A DNA stretch of 64,000 bases, from NCBI RefSeq assembly GCF_017603825.1, contig NZ_CP072014.1:2232001-2296000 (forward strand), written 5' to 3'. The notes below the pieces were generated by a model that had not been told where the DNA came from, did no database searches, and saw nothing but the letters and a program-made list of their open reading frames with translations. Each line of letters begins with the position of its first letter. The first letter of the stretch is position 1. This stretch comes from Arthrobacter crystallopoietes. GTDB lineage: Bacteria > Actinomycetota > Actinomycetes > Actinomycetales > Micrococcaceae. Positions 47,088 to 55,767 of the stretch are shown piece after piece. Position numbers and translations under genes: made by a program.

Positions 47088-48977
47088 TCAGCTGTAGAGA
47101 CGCTCGATCTCTTCGGTGAAGTCCTCGATGACCTGGGTCCGCTTGAGCTTCAGCGACGGGGTCATGTGTCCGGAGGCCTCGGTCAGTTCCTGCTGGAGCA
47201 CAGTGAACTTCCGGATCTGCTCGGCGCGGGAGACCAGGTTGTTGGCATAGTCCACCGCTCCCTGCAGTTCCGCCAGTATCTCCGGGTCCGCACCGGCCTG
47301 GGCAACGCTGAGGCCAGCGCGTGAGCGGGACTTGCACCAGGCAGCCAGACCCTCCGGATCAAGGCACAGCAGCGCTGCCACAAAGGGTTTCCCTTCGCCG
47401 ACCACCACGGCCTGCGACACCAACTGGTGCTCGCGCAGGGCATCCTCCAGGGGACCCGGGGCCACGTTCTTGCCGCCGGCCGTAACCAGCAGGTCCTTCT
47501 TCCGCCCCGAAATGGTGAGGAAGCCGTCGTCGTCAATCGTGCCCAGATCGCCGGTCCGGAAGAAGCCGTCCGTGAAGTTCGCCCGGTTGGCGACCTCGTT
47601 GTTGTGGTAGCCCGGGGTGATGCCGATGCCCTTGATCAGGACCTCGCCGTCGTCCGCGATGCGGATGGTGGTGCCCGGCAGCGGCAGGCCGACGGTGCCG
47701 ATCCGGTTGCGGCCCGGCAGGTTCACGGCGGCGGGCGCGGTGGATTCAGTCAGCCCATAGCCCTCGAGCACGGGAATGCCGATGCCGGTGAAAAAGTGCG
47801 CCAGCTGCGGATTCAGGGCGCTCGCGCCGGAGACCGTGAAGCCGACCCGGCCGCCGAAGACCGCGCGCAGCTTGGCGTAGACCAGCTTGTCGAAGACGGC
47901 GTGCTTGAGCTTCAGGACCGTGCCCGGGCCGGAGCCGATGCCGCAGTCCCGCGCGTCGGCCGCCCGCGAATAGGCGACGGCGGTGTCGGCGGCCGCGTCG
48001 AAAATCCGGCCCTTGCCGTCGTCGTGCGCCTTTTGCTTGGCGGATGCGTAGACCTTCTCGAACACGCGCGGCACCACCAGCAAAAAGGTGGGGTTGTACG
48101 TGCGGAGGTCATCGATCAGGTCGGCCATGCTGGCCGTGTGGCCCATTTTCACGCCGGCGGCGAGGCAGATGACCTGGACGGCGCGGGCGAGGACGTGGGC
48201 CAGCGGCAGGAACATCAGCGACTTGGCGCCCGGCTCCTTGAGGATGGCGGGCAGAAACTCGGTGGTGTTCAGGGCGAGCTCGGCGAAGTTGCCGTGGGTG
48301 ATGATGCAGCCGCGCGGGCGTCCCGTGGTGCCGGAGGTGTAAACCAACGACGCCGCATCCTCCAGGGTGCGCGAGGTGCGGGCCTGCTCCAGTTCCTCAT
48401 CCGATACGGCTGCGCCCTGCGCCCGCAGTTCGGCCAGGCCCGGGCTGGCTCCGGCCATGGTCCAGACCGGCAGCGGGGCGGGCAGCTCCTGCATGGCCGT
48501 ACCGACCACGGCGGCCTTGGACTCGTCCTCCACAAAGACGAGCTTGGCGCCGGAATCGGAGAGGATCCACTGCACCTGGTGCGCCGAGGACGTCTCGTAA
48601 ATGGGGACCACGACGGCGCCGGCAAACCAGCCCGCGAGGTCCACCACGGTCCATTCGAAACGGTTTTTGGACATCACCGCGATCTTGTCCCCGGGCCGAA
48701 TGCCCGCGTTGATCAACCCCTTGGCCAACGAGGAAACCTGGCCGAGGAGTTCGGCGGCGGACACATCCGTCCACACGCCGGCCCGCTTCACGGCATACAG
48801 GGCATGCTGCGGATTGCGCTTGTGCCGCGCCATGAGAATGTCCGTGATGTTGGAGCCGTCCGGCATGCGCTCCAGCAGTTCGGTTGACGCTTCGCGCACC
48901 GCGTTCTCGCTTTCCTCGTTGGTGTTGCTCGAGTTTTTTGTTGCCCGGGTTCCCTGTGGTCCGGCCCGTCTGCTCAT
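47088..48977 (-). CDS. long-chain fatty-acid-CoA ligase (AMP-forming)
   Basis: A 629-residue acyl-CoA synthetase. Signature motifs: YTSGTTGRPRGCIITHG (AMP binding), EGYGLTEST, and GFFRTGDLGTIDDDGFLTI before RKKDLLVTAGGKNVAP. It activates fatty acids with ATP and CoA. I start at ATG 48977 (MSRRAGPQG). Its start overlaps the stop of the mannosyltransferase gene upstream in an ATGA, so the two are translationally coupled. That pairing is unusual and may hint at lipid modification linked to the mannosyl pathway, but this is inference. Confidence 0.9.
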   Translation of the reverse strand: MSRRAGPQGTRATKNSSNTNEESENAVREASTELLERMPDGSNITDILMARHKRNPQHALYAVKRAGVWTDVSAAELLGQVSSLAKGLINAGIRPGDKIAVMSKNRFEWTVVDLAGWFAGAVVVPIYETSSAHQVQWILSDSGAKLVFVEDESKAAVVGTAMQELPAPLPVWTMAGASPGLAELRAQGAAVSDEELEQARTSRTLEDAASLVYTSGTTGRPRGCIITHGNFAELALNTTEFLPAILKEPGAKSLMFLPLAHVLARAVQVICLAAGVKMGHTASMADLIDDLRTYNPTFLLVVPRVFEKVYASAKQKAHDDGKGRIFDAAADTAVAYSRAADARDCGIGSGPGTVLKLKHAVFDKLVYAKLRAVFGGRVGFTVSGASALNPQLAHFFTGIGIPVLEGYGLTESTAPAAVNLPGRNRIGTVGLPLPGTTIRIADDGEVLIKGIGITPGYHNNEVANRANFTDGFFRTGDLGTIDDDGFLTISGRKKDLLVTAGGKNVAPGPLEDALREHQLVSQAVVVGEGKPFVAALLCLDPEGLAAWCKSRSRAGLSVAQAGADPEILAELQGAVDYANNLVSRAEQIRKFTVLQQELTEASGHMTPSLKLKRTQVIEDFTEEIERLYS

Positions 48978-50617
48978 ACCCAGCTGGGCATCCACATCCG
49001 CCACCGCCACTGATCGTAGGGGATCTGCTCAGCCGTCCAGACCGGCATGAAATACGCCGAGACCAGCAGCACGGCAATGATGAATCCGCCGACGACAACC
49101 AGCCCCTGGCGGCGCCGCCAGACCGGATCGGTCCGTCTGCCGAGGAAGAGGCCGAGCACATAGGTCAGGGCCAGGACCAGGAACGGCTGGAAGGAGATGG
49201 CGTAGAAGAAGAACGTGGTGCGGTCCGGGAACAGGAACCACGGGAGATAGCCTGCGGCCAGGCCTGCCAGGATCGCGCCGGCGCGCCAGTCACGGCGGCC
49301 TAGCCAGGCGAAGGCGACGGCGACCAGCGCCAGCGCCGCAGCCCACCAGATGAGCGGGTTGCCCACCACGGTCACGGCAGTGGAACAGGTGTCGACGGCG
49401 CATCCGTTCACACCGTTTTCATCCGAGTGGTAGTAGAAAGAGGTGGGCCGGCCCATGAAAAGCCAGGTCCATGCATTGGACTGGTACGGGTGCTCGGAAT
49501 CCAGCCCGTTGTGGAAGGTGTAGGCGCTGCGGTGGTACTCGGCAAGGGAGCGCAGCGGATCCGGCACCCAGCCCCAGATGCCGCCGGCATTGTCGCGGGC
49601 CCATTGCCGGTGGTAGGCGTCTTCGGACAGGAACCAGCCCGTCCAGGTGGCCAGATAGGTTGCGGCCGCCAGCGGCATCATGGTGAAGAACGCGGGGACG
49701 CCGTCGCGGAAGACCCCGCCGGAGAGCCAACCGCGGATTCCGGCAACGCGGCGTGCATTGACATCCCACAGCACGGCCATCACGCAGAACACCGCGACGA
49801 AGGACAGTGCTGACCACTTCGTTCCTACGGCGAGACCCATGCAGACCGCGGCCACCAGCCGCCACGGCCGCCACAGCACGAACGGGCCGTAGAGCAGTTG
49901 CAGTTTATTAGGTACGCCGGACGGCCCGGCGAGGGCCGCCACTTTGCCGGCCAGCCGCCGTCGTCCGTAGTCGCGGTCCAGCAGCAGCGCGCCGAACGCC
50001 GCGACCACCCAGAAGGTGAGGAAGATATCCAGCAGCGAGGTGCGTGAATGGACCAGATGGTGGCCGTCGACGGCGGTCAGCAGGCCGGCGATGCCGCCCA
50101 GGACGGGGGACTTGAACAGTTTCTGGGCGATCAGCGCGATCATCAGGATGGACAGCGTGCCGGCCAGCGCCGCGCCGAACCGCCAGCCGAAGCCGTTGTC
50201 CGAGCCGAACAGCCACATACCGAACGCGATCATCCACTTGCCGACCGGCGGGTGAACCACATACTCGGGGGAGTCCAGCAGGATGTCCGGGTTGCCCGCG
50301 TTGAATGAATCGTTGGCGTCTTCCGGCCACTCCCGCTCGTAGCCGGATTGCAGGTAGGAGTAGGCGTCTTTGACGTAGTAGGTCTCGTCGAAAACCAGCG
50401 AGCCGGGTTCGCCCAAGCGGTAGAACCGCAGGATTCCGCCGATCGCCGCGGCCAGCACGGGGACCAGCCAGCCCCAGATCCCGAAGACTGCGGGCGCGCC
50501 CAGCAGACGCCGCTTCAGCACTTTTTCTTTGAAGGCATACGCCGGCGCCTGAAGCCAGTGCGCCGGGCGGTCCGGCACCTGCAGCGGCTGGCTGGTGGTC
50601 TGCGTCACGGCGAACAT
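48974..50617 (-). CDS. pmt: dolichyl-phosphate-mannose-protein mannosyltransferase (Pmt, GT39)
   Basis: A 547-residue GT-C membrane enzyme that transfers mannose from polyprenyl-phosphate mannose to exported proteins during Sec transport. The catalytic DE pair is D77-E78 in LVFDETYYVKDAYS. VHPPVGKWMIAFG and LDIFLTFWVV are further family motifs. About eleven helices are predicted. The gene is divergent from rsmI, exactly as Rv1002c and Rv1003. A GTTACC-TGCT-GGTAAC inverted repeat abuts the start. It overlaps fadD downstream. manA could supply its donor pathway. Confidence 0.93.
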   Translation of the reverse strand: MFAVTQTTSQPLQVPDRPAHWLQAPAYAFKEKVLKRRLLGAPAVFGIWGWLVPVLAAAIGGILRFYRLGEPGSLVFDETYYVKDAYSYLQSGYEREWPEDANDSFNAGNPDILLDSPEYVVHPPVGKWMIAFGMWLFGSDNGFGWRFGAALAGTLSILMIALIAQKLFKSPVLGGIAGLLTAVDGHHLVHSRTSLLDIFLTFWVVAAFGALLLDRDYGRRRLAGKVAALAGPSGVPNKLQLLYGPFVLWRPWRLVAAVCMGLAVGTKWSALSFVAVFCVMAVLWDVNARRVAGIRGWLSGGVFRDGVPAFFTMMPLAAATYLATWTGWFLSEDAYHRQWARDNAGGIWGWVPDPLRSLAEYHRSAYTFHNGLDSEHPYQSNAWTWLFMGRPTSFYYHSDENGVNGCAVDTCSTAVTVVGNPLIWWAAALALVAVAFAWLGRRDWRAGAILAGLAAGYLPWFLFPDRTTFFFYAISFQPFLVLALTYVLGLFLGRRTDPVWRRRQGLVVVGGFIIAVLLVSAYFMPVWTAEQIPYDQWRWRMWMPSWV

Positions 50618-50633
50618 GTTACCTGCTGGTAAC
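50618..50633. promoter_or_regulatory. inverted repeat at the pmt start
   Basis: GTTACC-TGCT-GGTAAC, perfect six-base arms, directly next to the ATG of pmt (minus strand). It could be an operator or an mRNA hairpin that controls access to the start. Confidence 0.45.
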
Positions 50634-50796
50634 TTGCGGGGTGCGGGTCAGTGTGGTGCGACCTTGTGGGCGCTGTGGGCAGGGCTGACTGTTCAATGAA
50701 GCCACATACTGACCTTATCTACCGGGCTGTGAAACGTCGCCATTGTGCACATGTGAAGGTTCCGTCTCTTTGCTGGCGGGGCGGTAGGGTTGTAGC

Positions 50797-51663
50797 GTGA
50801 ATGAGCAGGAAAAGCCGGACAGCGCGGGCCGCGGACAAATTGTGCTGGCGGGCACGCCCATCGGCAACATCGGGGATGCCTCGACTCGCCTGGTCGAGCT
50901 GCTGCAGACCGCCGACATCGTGGCCGCGGAAGATACCCGCCGGCTCCACAAACTCCTGCACGCCCTGGGCATCACCGCCGCCGGGAAAATCATCAGCTAC
51001 CACGAGCACAACGAAGCCACCCGGACCGCCGAGCTGCTGGAGCTAATCCGCGGGGGCAAAACGCTGATCATGGTGACCGATGCCGGCATGCCGGCGGTGT
51101 CGGACCCGGGCTTCCGCCTGGTCGAAGCCGCCGTAGAGGACGGTGTGGTGGTCACTGCCATCCCGGGGCCGTCCGCAGTACTGACGGCGCTTGCCCTGTC
51201 GGGCCTGCCGACGGACCGCTTCACATTCGAAGGCTTCCTGCCGCGCAAGGCAGGGGAGCGCAGCGCCAGACTCTCTGACCTGGCGGACGAAAAGCGGACC
51301 ATGGTGTTCTTCGAAGCGCCGCACCGCCTTGAGCCAATGCTGCGGGCGCTGGACACCTCGTTCGGGCCGGACCGGCGTGTGGCAGTCTGCCGCGAACTGA
51401 CCAAGCTGCACGAGGAAGTGCTCCGAGGCCCGGTGCGCGAGCTGCTGGAGTGGGCGGAGTCCTCCGAGGTGCGCGGTGAAATCGCCGTCGTTGTCGCCGG
51501 AGCTCCGGACGCAGAGCCCGAGCAGGCGGAAGGCCATGTTGCAGCAGTGAATGAGCTGATCAGCCAGGGCTCGCGCCTGAAGGACGCCGTCGCGGCGGTC
51601 GCAGCGGACGCGCGGATCAGCAAGCGCGAGCTCTACTCGGCGGTCCTGGCTGCGCGTTCCTGA
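50797..51663 (+). CDS. rsmI: 16S rRNA (cytidine1402-2'-O)-methyltransferase
   Basis: A 288-residue SAM-dependent enzyme of the tetrapyrrole-methylase fold that methylates the ribose of C1402 in 16S rRNA. Motifs: VLAGTPIGNIGDAS at the start, AAEDTRRLHKLL, VTDAGMPAVSDPG and PGPSAVLTALALSGLPTDRF. The C-terminal helical extension RLKDAVAAVAADARISKRELYS is the RsmI domain. The start is GTG 50797 with TAGGGT six bases upstream. Confidence 0.95.
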   Translation: MNEQEKPDSAGRGQIVLAGTPIGNIGDASTRLVELLQTADIVAAEDTRRLHKLLHALGITAAGKIISYHEHNEATRTAELLELIRGGKTLIMVTDAGMPAVSDPGFRLVEAAVEDGVVVTAIPGPSAVLTALALSGLPTDRFTFEGFLPRKAGERSARLSDLADEKRTMVFFEAPHRLEPMLRALDTSFGPDRRVAVCRELTKLHEEVLRGPVRELLEWAESSEVRGEIAVVVAGAPDAEPEQAEGHVAAVNELISQGSRLKDAVAAVAADARISKRELYSAVLAARS

Positions 51664-51697
51664 CCAGGCCCTGCCGGAGCTATCGAACTAATCACCC

Positions 51698-51744
51698 TTG
51701 TACACCTGCACAGACGTAATAAAGTGACCTAGTGCAGTCCTGCA
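51698..51744 (+). promoter_or_regulatory. gabD promoter with palindrome
   Basis: TTGTAC (51698-51703), 16 bases, TAAAGT (51720-51725), then the perfect inverted repeat TGCAG-TC-CTGCA (51733-51744) at the expected start of transcription. The palindrome could be an operator for a catabolic regulator. The leader to ATG 51832 is about 100 bases and shows nothing else. Confidence 0.45.
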
Positions 51745-51831
51745 TTTACAGCCGTGAGCGCCAACACCTACCGTAAAAACAGTTGGGCAGCTCGCCCGTC
51801 GATTCAATGCTGAAAAATTGGAGGCACCGCT

Positions 51832-53319
51832 ATGGGTGAAACCGCAACCCGCGAGGCAGAACTGCTCGCCAAGGTTCCCACAGGTCTGTTGATCAATGGC
51901 GAGTGGCGCGACGCCGCCGGCGGCCAGACGCTCGACGTTGAGGATCCCGCCACGGGCAAGGTCCTGCTCACCATCGCCAACGCCCAGCCCGAAGACGGCG
52001 CCGCCGCACTGGATGCCGCCGCAGCAGCACAGGCCGACTGGGCCAAGACCTCCCCCCGCGAGCGTGGCGAGATCCTGCGCCGCGCCTTCGAGCTTGTCAC
52101 CGAGCGCACCGAAGACTTCGCCCTCCTGATGACCATGGAAATGGGCAAGCCCCTGGCTGAAGCCCGCGGCGAGGTTACCTACGGCGCCGAGTTCCTGCGC
52201 TGGTTCTCCGAAGAGGCCGTGCGCGTCAACGGCCGCTACGCCACCGCCCCGGACGGCAAGAACCGCCTGCTGGTGCAGAAGAAGCCGGTGGGCCCCTGCC
52301 TGCTGATCACCCCGTGGAACTTCCCGCTGGCCATGGCAACCCGCAAGATCGCACCCGCGATCGCCGCCGGTTGCACGGCCATCCTTAAGCCGGCCACCCT
52401 GACCCCGCTGACCAGCCTGCTCTTCGCCCAGGTCATGATCGAGGCCGGCGTGCCTGCCGGCGTGCTGAACGTCATCCAGACCTCCACCGCCGGCAAGGTC
52501 ACCGGTCCGCTGATCAAGGATGACCGCCTGCGCAAGCTCTCGTTCACCGGCTCCACCCCGGTGGGCCAGGCCCTGATCCGCGACTCCGCCGACAAGGTCC
52601 TGCGCACCTCCATGGAGCTCGGCGGCAACGCCCCGTTCGTGGTCTTCGATGACGCCGATCTGGACAAAGCCGTCGAAGGCGCGCTCGCCGCCAAGATGCG
52701 CAACATGGGCGAGGCCTGCACCGCAGCCAACCGCTTCATCGTGCAGGACACCATCTCCGAGGCTTTCTCCGAGAAGTTCGCCGCCCGCATCGCCGAGCTA
52801 ACCCCGGCCCGCGGCACCGAGGAGCACTCCAAGGTCGGTCCGCTGATCGACGGCAAGGCCCGCGACGGCGTGCACGAGCTTGTGACGGACGCGATTGCCA
52901 ACGGTGCGACTGCCGTGACCGGCGGCGCTCCGGTGGACGGCCCCGGCTACTTCTACCAGCCGACCGTCCTCACCAACGTGTCGCCGAAGTCGCGCATCCT
53001 CGCCGAGGAAATCTTCGGCCCGGTGGCTCCCATCGTCACGTTCCGCGATGAGGACGAAGCCGTGGCCCTGGCCAACGGCAGCGAGTACGGCCTGGTTGCC
53101 TACGTCTACACCAAGGACCTCAACCGCGGCCTGCGCGTGAGCGAAAAGATGGAGACCGGCATGCTCGGACTCAACGCCGGCGTCATCTCCAATGCCGCCG
53201 CTCCTTTCGGTGGCGTTAAGCAGTCCGGCCTCGGCCGCGAAGGCGGCTCCGAGGGCATCGAGGAATACCTCTACACCCAGTACGTCGGCATCGCCGATCC
53301 GTACGCGGACCAGCTCTAA
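51832..53319 (+). CDS. gabD: NAD(P)-dependent succinate-semialdehyde dehydrogenase
   Basis: A 495-residue aldehyde dehydrogenase that oxidises succinate semialdehyde to succinate. The catalytic cysteine is C296 in MGEACTAANRF and the general base E262 in SMELGGNAP. The coenzyme loop SFTGSTPVGQ is present. Family members of this length with PWNFPLAMATRKIAPA are usually annotated GabD, but other semialdehydes are possible. No gabT is adjacent. GGAGG lies eight bases before the ATG. A perfect hairpin follows the stop. Confidence 0.9.
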   Translation: MGETATREAELLAKVPTGLLINGEWRDAAGGQTLDVEDPATGKVLLTIANAQPEDGAAALDAAAAAQADWAKTSPRERGEILRRAFELVTERTEDFALLMTMEMGKPLAEARGEVTYGAEFLRWFSEEAVRVNGRYATAPDGKNRLLVQKKPVGPCLLITPWNFPLAMATRKIAPAIAAGCTAILKPATLTPLTSLLFAQVMIEAGVPAGVLNVIQTSTAGKVTGPLIKDDRLRKLSFTGSTPVGQALIRDSADKVLRTSMELGGNAPFVVFDDADLDKAVEGALAAKMRNMGEACTAANRFIVQDTISEAFSEKFAARIAELTPARGTEEHSKVGPLIDGKARDGVHELVTDAIANGATAVTGGAPVDGPGYFYQPTVLTNVSPKSRILAEEIFGPVAPIVTFRDEDEAVALANGSEYGLVAYVYTKDLNRGLRVSEKMETGMLGLNAGVISNAAAPFGGVKQSGLGREGGSEGIEEYLYTQYVGIADPYADQL

Positions 53320-53329
53320 CCTGCTCTAG

Positions 53330-53365
53330 AGCGGGGCGGCAGGCCGGTTGGCCTGCCGCCCCGCT
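53330..53365. terminator. terminator between gabD and the transglutaminase gene
   Basis: A perfect 16-pair stem, AGCGGGGCGGCAGGCC with its complement, around GGTT. It is followed by GCGCTTT. It separates two convergent genes. Confidence 0.85.
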
Positions 53366-53412
53366 GCGCTTTAACTGCCCGTACCGTCAATACCAACGAC
53401 GACGGGGGCATG

Positions 53413-55767
53413 TCACCGGCGGCGGAAGAGCGACTGCGGCAGGAACCGCCCCAGCAGGCGTTGCTGCCACGAGCTTCTGGCCTTGAGCTGCTCTGACACG
53501 GCCGTTACGTCCTCCCAGCGGCGGCTGTTCACCGGCGGCCGGGCAGGAGTTTGCGGATTGGCGTAGGCCGCGTGTTCGTACCCGGTGCGCAGCCGTTCCA
53601 GCGCTGCCGCAGGTTCGCCGTCGAGGGTGCCGCTGACAGCCAGCCGCTGGTTGAAGGCCCGGGCGGATTCCTCCGGCGCTGACGGGGCTCCATAGTCCGC
53701 GGCGACGTCGAGGGTTTCCTCCCAGGCGAGCAGGGCCGACTGGCGCTCCGGCACGGCCGGTGCCAGCAGCTGGTTGCGGCGTTTCCGCGTGCGCGAGGTG
53801 CGCAGCAGCATCGGGGACAAGAGGGCCAGCAGCAGTGCGGCCGCGCCGGCTGCACTCCACAGCCGCGGCGCCAGGCTTTCCACCTCGGTGCCGGTTCCGG
53901 CTTCCGGTTCGGCGCCTGCCGAGGGCAGCGGCAAGGTGGGCCCGGCACGCGGATTGAGGTTTTCTTGCTCCGCCGGATTCGGAACGGGCGCCGCTTCCGC
54001 CTGCGCATAGTCAGGCACGGCGCCGCGCCCCGGCGTCGGCTCGAACGCCACCCAGCCAAGGTCTTCGAAGTACAGCTCGGGCCAGGCATGGGCGTCGCGG
54101 GAATCGATCTCGTATTCGGTCAGCTCCCGGCCGTCCATCTCGACAACTTCGCCGGTCTCATCACCGGGCGCGTAGCCGACGGCAATTCGGCTGGGGATGC
54201 CGGCGGTGCGTGCCATGATCGCCATGGTCGAGGCGTAGTGCGTGCAGTAGCCGGACTTTTCCTCCAGGAAGGCGCCCACAACATCGAAGCCGCTCTGGTC
54301 GTACCCGCCGTCCACCGGGGCGTCTTCGGAGTAGACGAAATCAGGACCGCGCAGGTAGCTCTGGATCGCCATGGCCTGCTCATAGGGTTCGGTCAGGCCG
54401 TCGAGCACACTGGCGGTGGTTTCCTCGATGATGTCCGGCATACTGTCCGGCAGCTCGATGAAAATGTTATCCACCACCGGGGCGTCGATCGAATCGGCTG
54501 ACTCCAGGCCTTCCCTGGTCAATACTGGTTCGACGCTGCGAACGGTGTACTCCTGGTCCGCGCTGGTGGTGTTGCCGGTGCCGCGGATGGCCAGCGTGCG
54601 CGGATCCCAGGTCCAGTTGCCGCTCAGCCCGTCCACTTCGGCGGGCGCGTAGGGGGCCGGGAGCCAGGGACTGGTGAAGGAGCCCGTGCTGATGATGGTG
54701 GTGGTCACCTCGCCGCGCTCCATCAGGTCGCGGGTGCTCCGCGTGCCGATCCGTTCGACCCCCGGGCGCTGTACGCCGTCGGAATCGGTGGGCCGCCAGC
54801 GGGCGCCGGCAAGGTTCTCCAGCGTCACGGACCGGATGTACAGCGGGTCCTCGGAATCGGTGGCATAGGTCATCCGGCCGAAGGCGCCGGGCCGGCGCAG
54901 ATTGTCGCCCAGGCTGACGATGGGATTGAGCCCGGTGGGCGCGCCCAGCCAGTTCAACCGGGAGCCCTGCGGAAAGGCTCCGCTGGTGAAGCCCGGAATG
55001 GCCAGCGGCAGCAGCAGTGTCACGGCCAGGCCCGCGGCGCCAATGGAAGCGGCCCGGGTGAACTGCCCGGCCCGGACGGTGCCCGCGGGAGCCTGGTCGT
55101 CGCCGGCCAGCCATTGTGCACAGCCGAGGATCAGCAGGAAGCCGATGGCTGCGGCCACGAAGCCCACCGCTCCGAGGCTGTTGGGCTTGATGATTGCCGG
55201 CACCATCAGCACGGCGAGCAGGCCGCCCCCGGCAGTGGCAGGCATCTGCAGCGGGACCGCCACGGTATCGACGAGCAGCGCGACCAGCCCGACGCCGACA
55301 CACGCGACCATGACGATGCCGGGCGTTGCGAGCACTGGCGCCACCTGCGAGATGACGGTCTCCTGCGCCTGGTCGACCATCGGGCCCAAGGCCCGGAAGG
55401 TTCCCGGGCCGGGAACCACTCCCAGGAAACCCGTGGACGCGAAGAACATCAGCGTAACGGAACCAATCAGGCCCGCCAGCCCCAACAGCGTGGCTGCGAC
55501 CGCCGGCCAGTTCAGCACCCGTCCCAGCGCCGTGCCGGCTTCGATGCAGAGGACGGTGAAAAAGATATTGCCCAGCCAGGCCCAGCCTTCGATGACGCCG
55601 TTCAGGTTGGCGGCGGTGAGAACCACGGCCGCGGCGATTGCGGCGGACATGAGCCAGGGCCCGGAGCCGGTTGGGAGCCGCCGTCGTGAGCCGTTGTCCG
55701 GTGCGAGGTATTCCGGCCTCCCGGAGCGGGTGCCGTCTCCCCGGCCGCGGTGCAAGGTGGCGGTCAT
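53413..55767 (-). CDS. transglutaminase-like protein (TgpA/DUF3488 type)
   Basis: A 784-residue membrane protein. About six helices lie in residues 30-215. The outer transglutaminase core has C508 in SGYCTHYAST and H560 in DAHAWPE, with FEPTPG at the third triad position (Glu where many families have Asp, common in actinobacterial members). A single helix near 640-660 precedes a cytoplasmic DUF4129-like tail. The start ATG 55767 has GGGGAGG seven bases upstream and overlaps the DUF58 stop (ATGA). The natural substrate is unknown; protein crosslinking or wall maintenance is proposed for the family. Confidence 0.9.
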   Translation of the reverse strand: MTATLHRGRGDGTRSGRPEYLAPDNGSRRRLPTGSGPWLMSAAIAAAVVLTAANLNGVIEGWAWLGNIFFTVLCIEAGTALGRVLNWPAVAATLLGLAGLIGSVTLMFFASTGFLGVVPGPGTFRALGPMVDQAQETVISQVAPVLATPGIVMVACVGVGLVALLVDTVAVPLQMPATAGGGLLAVLMVPAIIKPNSLGAVGFVAAAIGFLLILGCAQWLAGDDQAPAGTVRAGQFTRAASIGAAGLAVTLLLPLAIPGFTSGAFPQGSRLNWLGAPTGLNPIVSLGDNLRRPGAFGRMTYATDSEDPLYIRSVTLENLAGARWRPTDSDGVQRPGVERIGTRSTRDLMERGEVTTTIISTGSFTSPWLPAPYAPAEVDGLSGNWTWDPRTLAIRGTGNTTSADQEYTVRSVEPVLTREGLESADSIDAPVVDNIFIELPDSMPDIIEETTASVLDGLTEPYEQAMAIQSYLRGPDFVYSEDAPVDGGYDQSGFDVVGAFLEEKSGYCTHYASTMAIMARTAGIPSRIAVGYAPGDETGEVVEMDGRELTEYEIDSRDAHAWPELYFEDLGWVAFEPTPGRGAVPDYAQAEAAPVPNPAEQENLNPRAGPTLPLPSAGAEPEAGTGTEVESLAPRLWSAAGAAALLLALLSPMLLRTSRTRKRRNQLLAPAVPERQSALLAWEETLDVAADYGAPSAPEESARAFNQRLAVSGTLDGEPAAALERLRTGYEHAAYANPQTPARPPVNSRRWEDVTAVSEQLKARSSWQQRLLGRFLPQSLFRRR

